DNA of 64,000 nt from Amycolatopsis thermalba. GTDB taxonomy: Bacteria; Actinomycetota; Actinomycetes; Mycobacteriales; Pseudonocardiaceae. Location of the stretch: the NCBI RefSeq assembly GCF_003385215.1, contig NZ_PQHW01000023.1, forward strand, positions 1 to 64,000, given 5' to 3'. Under the pieces are notes generated by a model. The model did not search any database. It saw only the letters and a program-made list of their open reading frames with translations, and had not been told where the DNA came from. The position numbers and the translations under genes are program-made. This document shows, in pieces, positions 15,740-24,349 of the stretch (within the stretch, counting starts at the first letter, position 1; each line of letters opens with the position of its first letter).

Positions 15740-17140
15740 TCAGGCGAGGGCGGGTTCGGTGGCGGGCGAGCGCAGGACGGCCGAGAGCACGGCGCCGAGG
15801 GCGAACGCTCCGGCGAGCACGGCGAAGATGACGGCGGCCAGGCCGGACGAGCCGCCGATGAGCGTCGGGAAGTTGAGCACGGTCAGCACCAGGCACGTGC
15901 CCAGCCCGGCCAGGCCGAGCACCGGCGCGGCGAACGTGTGCCAGGCGCGCCGGTCCACCCGCGTGCGGCGGAAGAACACCACCACAGCCAAGCACGTCAG
16001 CGTCATCAGCACGAGCACGCCGAGGGTCGCGGTGCCGGCCATCCACGAGAACACCTGGGTCACCGGGTCCATCCCGGCCAGGGCGAACACCGCGATCAGC
16101 GCGACCGCGCTCGCCGACTGCGCCAGCGACGCGACGTGCGGCGAACCGTGGCGGGCGTGGCTGCGGCCGCACGCGGCGGGCAGCGCCCCGGAGTTGCCGA
16201 GCGAGAACGCGTACCGGGCGAGGACGTTGTGGAACGACAGCAGCGCGGCGAACAGGCTCGTGACCAGCAGGACCTGCACCACGTCGGCGCCGGCGGTGCC
16301 CAGGCAGCGGCCGACCGTGGTGATCAGCATGCCGCCCGGGTCGGCACCGGCCTGCTCGACCGCGCCCGCATCCCCCCACGCGGACACGACCGCCCAGCTG
16401 GACAGCGTGTAGAACCCGGCGATGAGCAGCAGCGACAGGTAGGTGGCGCGCGGGATCGTGCGGGCCGGGTCGCGGGCCTCGTCCCGGAAGACCGCGGTGG
16501 CCTCGAACCCGATGAAGCTCGCGATGGCGAACATGATCGCGATGCCCACCGAGCCGGAACCGATCTGCGCGGGCTGCAGGAACGCCGTGGACAGCCCGCC
16601 GTCCCCGCCGCGCACGGTGACGACCGCGTCGAAGACCAGCACGATCCCGGCCTCGCACAGCAGCAGCACGCCGAGCACCTTGCTGCTCAGGTCGATGTGC
16701 CGGTAGCCGAGCACGCCGACCACCGCGAGCGGTGCCAGCGACCACACCCACCACGGCAGCGCGGGACCGCCGTAGTGCTGGACCAGGCCGTCCAGGGCGG
16801 CGCCGAGGTAGCCGTAGACGGCCAGCTGCACCGCGGTGTAGGTGACCAGGGCGAGGAACGCCGCGCCGAGGCCGGGCGCGCGGCCCAGGCCCTCGCGGAT
16901 GTAGGCGTAGAACGCCCCGGCGTTGGGCACGTGACGGCTCATCGCGCAGAACCCCACCGCGAACAGCAGCAGGACCACGCAGCACAGCACGAAGGTGGCG
17001 GGGAAGGCGGCGCCGTTGCCGAGCGCGACGCCCAGCGGCACGCTGCCGGCGACGACGGTGAGCGGCGCGGCGGCCGCGACGACCATGAAGACGATGGAGC
17101 CGGCGCCCAGTGAACCGGTCAGCGACCGTGGCGTATCCAT
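15740..17140 (-). CDS. APC-family amino acid/amine permease
   Basis: A 466-residue APC-superfamily permease with about 12 hydrophobic helices. Helix 1 carries GAGSIVFMVVAAAAPLTVVA, the family's substrate-binding region. The consensus amphipathic loop SFIGFEATAVFRDEARDPAR lies between helices 6 and 7. It shares a transcript with the copper amine oxidase and so most likely imports the amine or amino acid that the oxidase consumes. The start is at 17140. A strong 41-bp dyad lies 34-74 bp upstream (17174-17214), suggesting that this unit is regulated. Confidence 0.88.
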   Translation of the reverse strand: MDTPRSLTGSLGAGSIVFMVVAAAAPLTVVAGSVPLGVALGNGAAFPATFVLCCVVLLLFAVGFCAMSRHVPNAGAFYAYIREGLGRAPGLGAAFLALVTYTAVQLAVYGYLGAALDGLVQHYGGPALPWWVWSLAPLAVVGVLGYRHIDLSSKVLGVLLLCEAGIVLVFDAVVTVRGGDGGLSTAFLQPAQIGSGSVGIAIMFAIASFIGFEATAVFRDEARDPARTIPRATYLSLLLIAGFYTLSSWAVVSAWGDAGAVEQAGADPGGMLITTVGRCLGTAGADVVQVLLVTSLFAALLSFHNVLARYAFSLGNSGALPAACGRSHARHGSPHVASLAQSASAVALIAVFALAGMDPVTQVFSWMAGTATLGVLVLMTLTCLAVVVFFRRTRVDRRAWHTFAAPVLGLAGLGTCLVLTVLNFPTLIGGSSGLAAVIFAVLAGAFALGAVLSAVLRSPATEPALA

Positions 17141-17173
17141 GAGACCTCCGGGGGCTCATCGGGGATTTCCGGT

Positions 17174-17214
17174 GACGGCTGCACAGCGTTGAGCAGCAAC
17201 GTTGCGCAGCCGTC
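17174..17214. promoter_or_regulatory. Candidate operator: 18-bp inverted repeat
   Basis: Left arm 17174-17191 (gacggctgcacagcgttg) pairs with right arm 17197-17214 at 16 of 18 positions across a 5-nt loop. It contains a perfect palindrome, gcaacgttgc, at 17196-17205. The site sits in the 242-bp divergent region between the two amine permease genes, closer to the permease/oxidase side. The IclR regulator at 18819 is the obvious candidate to bind it. Confidence 0.5.
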
Positions 17215-17382
17215 AGCCCCGGGTCAAACCCCGGTCTCCGGCACCGGGAACTCCCGCGGCGGCGTTCTCCCAACGCGGGAACGGGCCGGGGAAAATTCTC
17301 ATTCGGCGTCACGAGGCGTGTGCCGCGGCGTGACCCCGGAGTTACAGTGCCAGGCTACCGTCCACAGAGGAGGAAGAGCCGG

Positions 17383-18822
17383 ATGTCCCTGCCACCCCGG
17401 GTGCTGCCGCCGCTGCGGCGTGAGTCGCCGATGTCCGGGCTCGACCGCCGCAACCTCGGCCCGCTCCAGGTGTTCGCGCAGTCGATCTCGGCGGCGGCGC
17501 CGTCGGCGGCGATGGCGGCCGCGCCCGCGGTCGCCGCGGCCGGAGCCGGCACCGGGGTGCTGTGGTCGTTCGTCGTGGCGACCGTGCTCGCGCTGCTCAT
17601 CGGCCTGGGCATCGCCCAGTTCACGCGCCGCATGGCCGCGGCCGGGTCGCTGTACAGCCTGACCGCGAAGGGGCTCGGCCCGATCGCGGCCTTCGCGTGC
17701 GGCTGCGCGCTGCTGGTCGGCTACGGCCTGCTGACCATGGCCGCGCTCACCGGGTCCGGCGTCTACCTGCAGGACCTGCTGCGGCGGGCCGGGGCGGACC
17801 CGGGCTGGGGCCTGGTGGCGGTGCTGGTACTCGTGCTGGGCGCGCTGGCCACGGCGTGCGTGCTGCGGGGCGTGCGGTTGTCGGCCACGGTCGTGCTCGT
17901 CACCGAGGCGGTGTCGATCTCGCTGATGCTGGTGGTGTTCGGGCTGCTGCTGGCCCGCGTCGGGCCGGAGCTGGCGCCCGCCGCGCCGGACCGCGGCGTC
18001 GGCGGGATCGCGGCCGGGGTGCTGCCCGCGCTGGGCGCGTTCATCGGCTTCGAGGCGGCCGCGTCGTTCGGGGTGGAGGCCCGGCGGCCGTTCCGCACGG
18101 TGCCGCGCGCGGTGCAGGGCACGGCGGCGCTGTGCGGGGTGCTGTACCTGGTGGCGGCGTACACCCAGGTCGTCGGGCTGGGGGCGCTGCCGGGCGGGCT
18201 GGCGGGGCAGGCCGAGCCGGTGAGCACGCTGGCCGCGCGGCAGCAGCTGCCGTGGCTGTCCTACCTGCTGGACCTGGGCATCGCGGCGTCGTTCCTGGCG
18301 TGCACGCTGGCGACCGGCAGCGCGCTGGTGCGGGTGCTGCTGTCGATGGGGCGCGAAGGTGTGGCCCCGGCGGCGCTGGGCCGGACGCACCCGCGGTACC
18401 GGACGCCGCACGTGGCGATCCTGGCGGTGCTCCCGCCGGTCGCGGTGGTGCCGGTGGTGCTGATGGCGGCCGGGATGAGCACCACGTCGGTGTTCGTCAC
18501 GCTGCTCAACGTCGCGGTGTTCGGGTACCTGGTGGCGTACTTGCTGGTGTGCGTGGCGGCGCCGGTGTTCCTGTACCGGATCGGCGAGCTGACGCGCGGG
18601 GTGCTGGTGGTCAGCGCGATCACCGCGCCCGCCCTGCTGGCGGCGCTGGTGGTGTTCACGGCGGACAACCTGGGCGGGCCGTACCCGGCGGTGTTCGGGC
18701 TGTTCGCGCTCGGCGGCCTGGCGTGGTTCGCCTGGTTGCGGCGACGGCGGCCGCGGCAGCTGGCGCGGATCGGCATCTACGACGAGACCTCCGAGGCCGA
18801 TCTGCTGGGCGGTGCGCGGTGA
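17383..18822 (+). CDS. Second APC-family amine/amino acid permease
   Basis: A 479-residue permease with about 12 helices. I chose ATG 17383, preceded by agaggaggaag (17366-17376), an excellent ribosome site; the upstream in-frame extension lacks one. The helix-1 region reads QVFAQSISAAAPSAAMAAAP and the loop GAFIGFEAAASFGVEARRPF matches the APC consensus. It is divergent from the permease/amine-oxidase unit and overlaps the following IclR gene by 4 bp. It probably belongs to the same amine or amino acid utilisation cluster, as a second importer or as an exchanger for the product. Confidence 0.87.
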   Translation: MSLPPRVLPPLRRESPMSGLDRRNLGPLQVFAQSISAAAPSAAMAAAPAVAAAGAGTGVLWSFVVATVLALLIGLGIAQFTRRMAAAGSLYSLTAKGLGPIAAFACGCALLVGYGLLTMAALTGSGVYLQDLLRRAGADPGWGLVAVLVLVLGALATACVLRGVRLSATVVLVTEAVSISLMLVVFGLLLARVGPELAPAAPDRGVGGIAAGVLPALGAFIGFEAAASFGVEARRPFRTVPRAVQGTAALCGVLYLVAAYTQVVGLGALPGGLAGQAEPVSTLAARQQLPWLSYLLDLGIAASFLACTLATGSALVRVLLSMGREGVAPAALGRTHPRYRTPHVAILAVLPPVAVVPVVLMAAGMSTTSVFVTLLNVAVFGYLVAYLLVCVAAPVFLYRIGELTRGVLVVSAITAPALLAALVVFTADNLGGPYPAVFGLFALGGLAWFAWLRRRRPRQLARIGIYDETSEADLLGGAR

Positions 18823-19565
18823 GCCCGGAGACGCCGCTGTCGGGCCGCCAGCCGAAGGCGGTCCGCAGCGCGCTGGCCGTGCTGGAGGAGGTCGTGGCGT
18901 CCGGGCCGGGCGTGACGGCGAAGGAGATCTCGGCCGCGCTGAAACTGCCGCCGGCAACGACCTATCGGCTGCTGAACCTGCTGGTCGGCGAGGAGTACCT
19001 GGTGCGGTTGCCGGACCTGCGGGGGTTCGCGCTGGGCCGCCGCGCCGGACGGCTGGCGATGCCGGTGACGGTGCGCCCGCCCGCGGCGGCGCGGGCGATC
19101 GTGGAGCACCTGCGGCAGCGGGTGCGGTGGGGCGTGCACCTGGCGTCCTACCGGACGGGGCGGCTGACGCTGGCCGACCCGGACCCCGACCACCCGCCGT
19201 CGGACGGGGCGCTGCTCGCGCGGTACCCGCACGTGTCCGCGCTGGGCAAGCTGCTGCTGGCCGAGCAGGCCGACTGGCGGGCGGTGGTGCGGGAGCTGCG
19301 GTCGTTCACCGAGCGCACGATCGTCGACGCCGACCGGCTGGACGCCGAGCTGGCGGAGGTGGCGCGCAGCGGGATGGCGCGGCAGTGCGGTGAGCTGCTG
19401 GAGCGCAAGGGGTGCCTGGCGGTGGCGATCCGGGACGTGGTGACCGGCGAGCTGGTCGCCGGGCTGGCGGTGAGCGGCCCGGCGGAGCGGGTCGCCGAGC
19501 CGAACGCCGAGCTGGTGGCGCTGGTGCGCGACCACGCCGGGCAGCTGGCGCCGCTTCTGGCGTGA
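18819..19565 (+). CDS. IclR-family regulator of the amine cluster
   Basis: A 248-residue IclR-type protein whose GTG start overlaps the permease stop (GTGA). The HTH lies at VTAKEISAALKLPPATTYRL (residues ~26-45). The effector domain contains YPHVSALGKLLLAEQ and, near the C-terminus, VTGELVAGLAVSGPAERV. It is co-transcribed with the second permease and is probably the local regulator of both divergent amine units; the dyad at 17174-17214 is a candidate target. A short spacer with no other gene separates it from 19633. Confidence 0.85.
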   Translation: MSPETPLSGRQPKAVRSALAVLEEVVASGPGVTAKEISAALKLPPATTYRLLNLLVGEEYLVRLPDLRGFALGRRAGRLAMPVTVRPPAAARAIVEHLRQRVRWGVHLASYRTGRLTLADPDPDHPPSDGALLARYPHVSALGKLLLAEQADWRAVVRELRSFTERTIVDADRLDAELAEVARSGMARQCGELLERKGCLAVAIRDVVTGELVAGLAVSGPAERVAEPNAELVALVRDHAGQLAPLLA

Positions 19566-19632
19566 GCGATGTCGAGAACGCGGGGCCGGGTCCGTCCCTG
19601 GCGTGACACACCCCGAACCGGAGGAGACGGAC

Positions 19633-20121
19633 ATGGATGTCACCGCTGAACTGGCCAAGCCGATCGCGCGGGAGCTGCTGCGTTCGGACATCCCGGCGAG
19701 GCTGGCCTACGACGGGCTGGACGGTGTGCCGCGGGTGATCCCGATCGGCTTCTGGTGGGACGGTGAGCACCTGGTGATGGCGACCCTGCCGGCGTCGGCG
19801 AAGGTGGCGGCCCTGCGACGCAACCCGCGCGTGGCGATCACCATCGACCGCATGGCCCCGTGGCCCCCGCGCGTGCTGCTGATCCGCGGCACGGCGCGCC
19901 TGGAGCTGGTCGGCGGGGTGCCGGAGGCCTACATCGAGGCGTCCCGGAAGGTGACGCCCGCCGAGGTGTTCGAGTCCTGGGAGCAGAGCGTGCGCGCGCT
20001 GTACGAGCAGATGGTGGTCATCACGGTCACCCCGGACTGGGCGAAGCTGCTGGACTTCGAGACGACCCTGCCCAAGGCGGTCGAGGACCTGATCCGGGCG
20101 CGGAGTGCCGGCCCCGCCTAG
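19633..20121 (+). CDS. Pyridoxamine 5'-phosphate oxidase-fold (split-barrel FMN/F420) protein
   Basis: A 162-residue split-barrel protein. I chose ATG 19633 (MDVTAELAKPIAREL) because a ggaggag ribosome site lies just upstream; an in-frame start at 19603 would place that site inside the gene. It shows the PPOX pattern: GVPRVIPIGFWWDGEHLVMA, then AKVAALRRNPRVAITID, then VLLIRGTARLELV. Members bind FMN, haem or F420 and act as small reductases or oxidases; the family is large in actinomycetes. I cannot assign the cofactor. The next gene starts 9 bp downstream. Confidence 0.75.
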   Translation: MDVTAELAKPIARELLRSDIPARLAYDGLDGVPRVIPIGFWWDGEHLVMATLPASAKVAALRRNPRVAITIDRMAPWPPRVLLIRGTARLELVGGVPEAYIEASRKVTPAEVFESWEQSVRALYEQMVVITVTPDWAKLLDFETTLPKAVEDLIRARSAGPA

Positions 20122-20130
20122 GCTCGAACC

Positions 20131-21051
20131 GTGCGGATCGTGTCGTTGTTGCCCGCCGCGACGGACCTCGTGGCCGAGCTGGGGCTGCTCGGGGACCTCG
20201 TCGGCCGGACGCACGAATGCGACTGGCCGCCGGGCATCGAGGACGTGCCCGTCGTGACCGGCAGCGGTCTGGACACCACGATGAGCAGCCGCGAGATCTC
20301 CCAGGCCGTCGGGGGCGCGCACGCCGGCTCCGCGCTCTACGCCCTCGACGCGGCGAAACTCGCCGAGCTGCGGCCCGACGTCGTGCTCACCCAGGACCTG
20401 TGCGACCTCTGCGCGGTCTCCTACCGCCACGTCTCCGGCACCCTGCGCCTGATGGACGCCGGCCCCCGGGTGCTCAGCCTGGAACCCCGCACCCTGCCCG
20501 AGGTCCTGGACTGCGTGCGCCAGGTCGGCGACGTCCTCGGCGTGCCGGAGGTCGCCCGCGCCAAGCACGAGGAACTCCGCGCCCGCCTGGCGACCCTCCA
20601 GGAGCGGACCCGGCGCCTGCCCCGGCCGCGCGTCGCCGCGATCGAGTGGCTCGATCCGCTCTGGCCGGCCGGTCACTGGGTGCCCGAGCAGATCACCGCC
20701 GCCGGCGGGGAGCCCCTGCTCGCGCGCCCCGGCGAACACACGAAAGCCATCAGCTGGGCCGAACTGACCGCCGCCCGGCCGGACGTCCTCCTGCTGCTCC
20801 CCTGCGGCCTGCCGCCGGACCGCACCGAAGCCGAACTCGGCCTGCTCACCGGCCGCCCCGGCTGGAGCGACCTGCCCGCCGTGCGCGGCGGCCGGGTGTG
20901 GATCCTCGACGGCCCGTCCTACTTCAACCGTCCCGGCCCGCGCGTCGTGCGCGGCGCCGAAATCCTCGCCCACGTGCTGCACGGCATCGGGACCGTCGAG
21001 CCGGATCAGGCGAGGCGCACCTCGATCTCCGGTGGCGTCCGCAACGTCTGA
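20131..21051 (+). CDS. BtuF-like cobalamin-binding protein without signal peptide
   Basis: A 306-residue helical-backbone metal/cobalamin-receptor fold (class III substrate-binding protein). It begins MRIVSLLPAATDLVAELGL and contains the conserved CDWPP segment and DVVLTQDLCDLCAVSY. No signal peptide or lipobox is present and no ABC permease is nearby, so it does not look like a conventional transporter component. Such cytoplasmic paralogues are common in actinobacteria, and their function is not known to me. GTG start at 20131. The 3' end overlaps the convergent OsmC gene by 46 bp. Confidence 0.75.
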   Translation: MRIVSLLPAATDLVAELGLLGDLVGRTHECDWPPGIEDVPVVTGSGLDTTMSSREISQAVGGAHAGSALYALDAAKLAELRPDVVLTQDLCDLCAVSYRHVSGTLRLMDAGPRVLSLEPRTLPEVLDCVRQVGDVLGVPEVARAKHEELRARLATLQERTRRLPRPRVAAIEWLDPLWPAGHWVPEQITAAGGEPLLARPGEHTKAISWAELTAARPDVLLLLPCGLPPDRTEAELGLLTGRPGWSDLPAVRGGRVWILDGPSYFNRPGPRVVRGAEILAHVLHGIGTVEPDQARRTSISGGVRNV

Positions 21052-21509
21052 TACACCACGCAGTACCGCTCGGTGAGCTTGCGCAGCGTCGCCAGCTCGT
21101 CGGCGGAGGCGTCGGTGTCCAGGTCGAAGGACAGCCGGATCGACCGGAACCCGACCGGCGCCGTCTTGTCGACCCCGAGCGTGCCGCGGAAGTCCAGGTC
21201 GCCCTCGGCGCGCACGGTCCCGCCGCGGATCTCCAGCCCCAGCGACGTCGCGACCGCCCGCAGTGTCACCCCGGAGCACGCCACCAGGGCCTCCAGCAGC
21301 ATGTCGCCGGAGCAGGCGAGGCTGCCGTCCCCGCCGGTGGCCGGGTGCAGGCCCGCCTCGACCACCGCCCGGCCGGTCTCGACCTTGCACGAGATGCCCA
21401 GGCCGTCCAGTTCCGCGTTGGCGCGCAAGGTGATCAGCGCCCGTGACGGGTCCTCCCGGTAGCGCTCCTTGAGCGGCGCCTGCAGTTCCCTGAGTTCGGT
21501 CGCGTCCAT
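21006..21509 (-). CDS. OsmC/Ohr-family peroxiredoxin-like protein
   Basis: A 167-residue OsmC-family protein. The two reactive cysteines expected of the family are in LLEALVACSGVTLRA and ERYCVVYQTL. OsmC and Ohr proteins reduce organic hydroperoxides with thiol cofactors in the cytoplasm. This one resembles the general OsmC group rather than Ohr in its longer N-terminus (ELRELQAPLKERYREDP). ATG start at 21509. It converges on, and overlaps by 46 bp, the BtuF-like gene. Its upstream neighbour, lysA-like, is divergent. Confidence 0.85.
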   Translation of the reverse strand: MDATELRELQAPLKERYREDPSRALITLRANAELDGLGISCKVETGRAVVEAGLHPATGGDGSLACSGDMLLEALVACSGVTLRAVATSLGLEIRGGTVRAEGDLDFRGTLGVDKTAPVGFRSIRLSFDLDTDASADELATLRKLTERYCVVYQTLRTPPEIEVRLA

Positions 21510-21653
21510 GCCGCCAGTATGGCCGCGTGAACGGGGTCACGCCGGTGTCAAGGCCGGATCAAGACCGCGCCCGCGCGAGTCATGGCCGCGTCAGCCCCGG
21601 CCCCGCGCGAGCCGCCGCGGCGATCTCCTTCAGGGAAACCGAAGGAGGACGTC

Positions 21654-22970
21654 ATGACACTCGCCGAGGTGCTGCCCAGCGTGGGCCTCGCCGGTGAACC
21701 GCCGCTGGACGAGGGCCTGTGGCCGCGCACCACCCGTCTCGCCGAGGGCGGTGACCTGACCTGCGGCGGGGTGAGCCTGTCCCGGCTCGCCGCGCGGTTC
21801 GGCACGCCGGTGCAGGTGCTCGACGAAACCGAGATCCGGCACCGCGCCGAGACGCTGCGCGCCGCGTTCCCGGGCGCCGAGATCGCCTTCGCCACCAAGG
21901 CACTGCCCGTGCGCGGGGTGCTCCGGCTGCTGGGCTTCAGCGCGGACGTCTGCTCGGCCGGGGAGATCGCGATGGCGCGCTCGGCGGGCGTGCCGGGCGA
22001 CCGGATCCTGGTGCACGGCAACGTGAAGACCCCGGAGGACCTCAAGGCCGCGTTCACCGCGCGCGCCGGCCGGATCGTGGCCGACTCCGGCGACGAGATC
22101 GACCAGCTCGCCGCGCTCGCCCCCGCCGGGCAGCGGGTCCTCGTGCGGGTCACCCCGGGCGTCGACGCGCACACCCACCGCGCGCTGGCCACCGCCGTCG
22201 ACGGCCAGAAGTTCGGGTTCTCCCTCGCCTCGGGCGCCGCGCTGGACGCCGTGGGGCACGTCCTCGCCCAGCCGGGCCTGCGGGCCGCCGGGCTGCACTG
22301 CCACCTCGGGTCGCAGGTCCGCGACACCGGCGCCTACGCCGAAGCCGTACGGCGCATGGTGCACCTGCTCGCCCAGGTCCGCGACCGGCACGGGGTGACG
22401 CTCGACCAGCTCGACCTCGGCGGCGGGTTCGCCGTGCCCTACCGGCCGGGCGAGGCGGCCTTCGACCTGACCGGCGCCGCCCGCCGCATCCTGGGCACGC
22501 TGCGCCTGGAGTGCGACCGCCACCGGCTCGGAGTCCCGGCCCTGGTGCTGGAACCCGGCCGCTGGCTCGTCGCGACGGCCGGAATCACGCTGTACCGGGT
22601 GGCCGCGGTGAAGGACGGCTTCGTCGCGGTGGACGGCGGCATGAGCGACAACCCGCGCCCCGCGCTGTACGGCGCGCGCTACACCGCCCGGCTCGTCGGA
22701 CGGCACACCAGGGCGCCCCGCCGCCCGGTGACCATCGCCGGCCGGCACTGCGAGGCCGGGGACATCCTGGCCGAGGACGCCCCGCTGCCCGCCGACGTCC
22801 GCCCCGGCGACCTGCTGGCGGTGCCGGTGAGCGGCGCCTACCACCACGCGCTGGCGTCGAACTACAACCTGACCGGCCGCCCACCACTGGTCGCCGTCGC
22901 CGCCGGCGCGGCGCGGGTGCTGGTGCGCCGGGAGACCGAGGAGGACCTGCTGCGCCGCGACGTGGGCTGA
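21654..22970 (+). CDS. lysA: Diaminopimelate decarboxylase-type PLP enzyme
   Basis: A 438-residue fold-III (alanine racemase-type barrel) decarboxylase. ATG 21654 follows an excellent gaaggagga site (21641-21649). The PLP lysine is in IAFATKALPV, the phosphate-binding loops are in HCHLGSQV and DLGGGFAVPY, and the second active-site cysteine is in HCEAGDILAED. GAYHHALASNYN carries the conserved tyrosine. It converts meso-diaminopimelate to lysine if it is a true LysA. It stands alone here, not beside argS/hom/thrC as the main actinobacterial lysA usually does, so it may be a second copy or a related D-amino-acid or carboxynorspermidine-type decarboxylase. Confidence 0.8.
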   Translation: MTLAEVLPSVGLAGEPPLDEGLWPRTTRLAEGGDLTCGGVSLSRLAARFGTPVQVLDETEIRHRAETLRAAFPGAEIAFATKALPVRGVLRLLGFSADVCSAGEIAMARSAGVPGDRILVHGNVKTPEDLKAAFTARAGRIVADSGDEIDQLAALAPAGQRVLVRVTPGVDAHTHRALATAVDGQKFGFSLASGAALDAVGHVLAQPGLRAAGLHCHLGSQVRDTGAYAEAVRRMVHLLAQVRDRHGVTLDQLDLGGGFAVPYRPGEAAFDLTGAARRILGTLRLECDRHRLGVPALVLEPGRWLVATAGITLYRVAAVKDGFVAVDGGMSDNPRPALYGARYTARLVGRHTRAPRRPVTIAGRHCEAGDILAEDAPLPADVRPGDLLAVPVSGAYHHALASNYNLTGRPPLVAVAAGAARVLVRRETEEDLLRRDVG

Positions 22971-22987
22971 TCCGGGAAGCTCGGCAC

Positions 22988-23371
22988 ATGGTCTCGGTAT
23001 TGCAGAACGTCGCGATCGACTGCGCGGACGCCTACGAGCTGGCCCGGTTCTGGAGCGGGGTGACCGGCCGTCCGCTCCACCCGGACGACCGGCCGGGCGA
23101 TCCGGAGACGCAGGTGCTGCTCGCGGAGGGCCCGGTGCTGCACTTCAACCAGGTGCCCGAGCCCAAGACGATCAAGAACCGGATCCACCTGTGCCTGCGC
23201 CCGGAGACCTCGCGCGACGAGGAGGTGGCGCGGCTGCTGGGCCTCGGCGCCACGTTCGTCGCCGACCGCCGGAACCCGGACGGTTCCGGCTGGGCCGTCC
23301 TCGCCGACCCCGAGGGCAACGAGTTCTGCGTGCTGCGCAGCGAGTCCGATCGGGCCGCGGGGGAATCCTGA
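22988..23371 (+). CDS. VOC/glyoxalase-like superfamily protein
   Basis: A 127-residue protein with the paired beta-alpha-beta pattern of the vicinal-oxygen-chelate superfamily. It runs from VAIDCADAYELARFWSGVTG through VLHFNQVPEPK to the C-terminal module ending WAVLADPEGNEFCVL, which is the characteristic ending. This actinobacterial subgroup (Glyoxalase_6 type) has no proven general function; members are often resistance or detoxification proteins. ATG 22988 lies 17 bp after lysA, so co-transcription is likely. It converges on the LysR gene, 9 bp away. Confidence 0.8.
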   Translation: MVSVLQNVAIDCADAYELARFWSGVTGRPLHPDDRPGDPETQVLLAEGPVLHFNQVPEPKTIKNRIHLCLRPETSRDEEVARLLGLGATFVADRRNPDGSGWAVLADPEGNEFCVLRSESDRAAGES

Positions 23372-23380
23372 CGCGCCGGG

Positions 23381-24274
23381 TCAGTTCCGCGCCGCCAGTG
23401 TCGTGTCGATGAACGCGCGCGTCGCGGCGGTGACCGGGCCGCTGCGGTGCACCAGCCACTGCGGCAGCCGCTCCGGCGGGTCGAACCGGTAGACGTCCGC
23501 GCCCGCCCGGACGGCCAGGTCCGACCAGCCGTCCGGCATCAGCCCCGCCCCGATGCCCTTCAGCACCATCGGCAGCACCACGCCCCGGTCCCCGGCCTCG
23601 GCCGCGATCGTCATGTCCCCCACGGTCGCCGCCAGCCGGTCGAACAGCGCCCGCACCGCCGTGGCCGGCTTGGTGACCACGAACCGCATGCCGCGCAGCA
23701 TCTCCGGCGCCACCGCGGGCCCCGGCACGCCGAGCGCGCCGGGCGGCACGACCAGCAGGAACTCCTCGTCCCGCAGGTGGTGCGTCACCAGCCCCTGCCC
23801 GGACGGCCGCTCCGCGCTGCCGCACACCCCGACCTCGCACCGGCCCTGCAGCACCATCGCGACCACCTCGGCCGCCGACATCGCCGACGTCGTGCTGACC
23901 GTGACCCCCGGATGCCGCCGCGCCAGCTCGGCGATCACGCTGGTGACCGGTTCCAGCCCGGACGACGAGGTCGCGGCGACGTCCACCAGCCCGGCCGCGC
24001 CGTCCCCGATCGCGCCCGCCGCGGCCCGCAACGCGTCCAGGTCCCGCAGCACCAACCGGGCCCGGCCGGTCAGCGCCTCGCCCGCGGTGCTCAGCACGGC
24101 GTGGCGGCCGACCCGGTGGAACAACGTGACGCCCAGCTCGTGTTCGAGCTTGCCGATCGCGCGGGACAGCGACGGCTGCGCGACGTGCAACGCCTTCGCC
24201 GCCGCGGTGAACCCGCCGTGCTCGACGATCGCGACGAAGTACTCCAGCTGGCGGCGTTCCACCACGGCTCCCAT
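23381..24274 (-). CDS. LysR-family regulator divergent from ggt
   Basis: A 297-residue LysR-type regulator of normal length. The HTH is at RRQLEYFVAIVEHGGFTAAA to QPSLSRAIGKLEHELG (residues ~6-45). The effector domain starts near residue 90 (GLVDVAATSSSGLEPV). It is divergent from the gamma-glutamyltransferase gene. A perfect T-N11-A dyad lies immediately upstream of its start codon, so it most likely controls ggt and itself. The effector is unknown. Confidence 0.87.
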   Translation of the reverse strand: MGAVVERRQLEYFVAIVEHGGFTAAAKALHVAQPSLSRAIGKLEHELGVTLFHRVGRHAVLSTAGEALTGRARLVLRDLDALRAAAGAIGDGAAGLVDVAATSSSGLEPVTSVIAELARRHPGVTVSTTSAMSAAEVVAMVLQGRCEVGVCGSAERPSGQGLVTHHLRDEEFLLVVPPGALGVPGPAVAPEMLRGMRFVVTKPATAVRALFDRLAATVGDMTIAAEAGDRGVVLPMVLKGIGAGLMPDGWSDLAVRAGADVYRFDPPERLPQWLVHRSGPVTAATRAFIDTTLAARN

Positions 24275-24276
24275 CG

Positions 24277-24291
24277 ATAGCGAACGGCTAT
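24277..24291. promoter_or_regulatory. LysR-box operator (ATAGC-N5-GCTAT)
   Basis: A perfect 5-bp dyad with a 5-nt spacer matching the LysR consensus T-N11-A. It lies 2 bp upstream of the LysR start codon and 59 bp upstream of the chosen ggt start. A ggt start at 24290 would put the operator inside the coding region, which favours the GTG at 24350. Confidence 0.6.
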
Positions 24292-24349
24292 GGGGATGGT
24301 GTCACACATGTCTTGGACGTTCACCCGTTCGAGGGTGTCTACTCGATCC

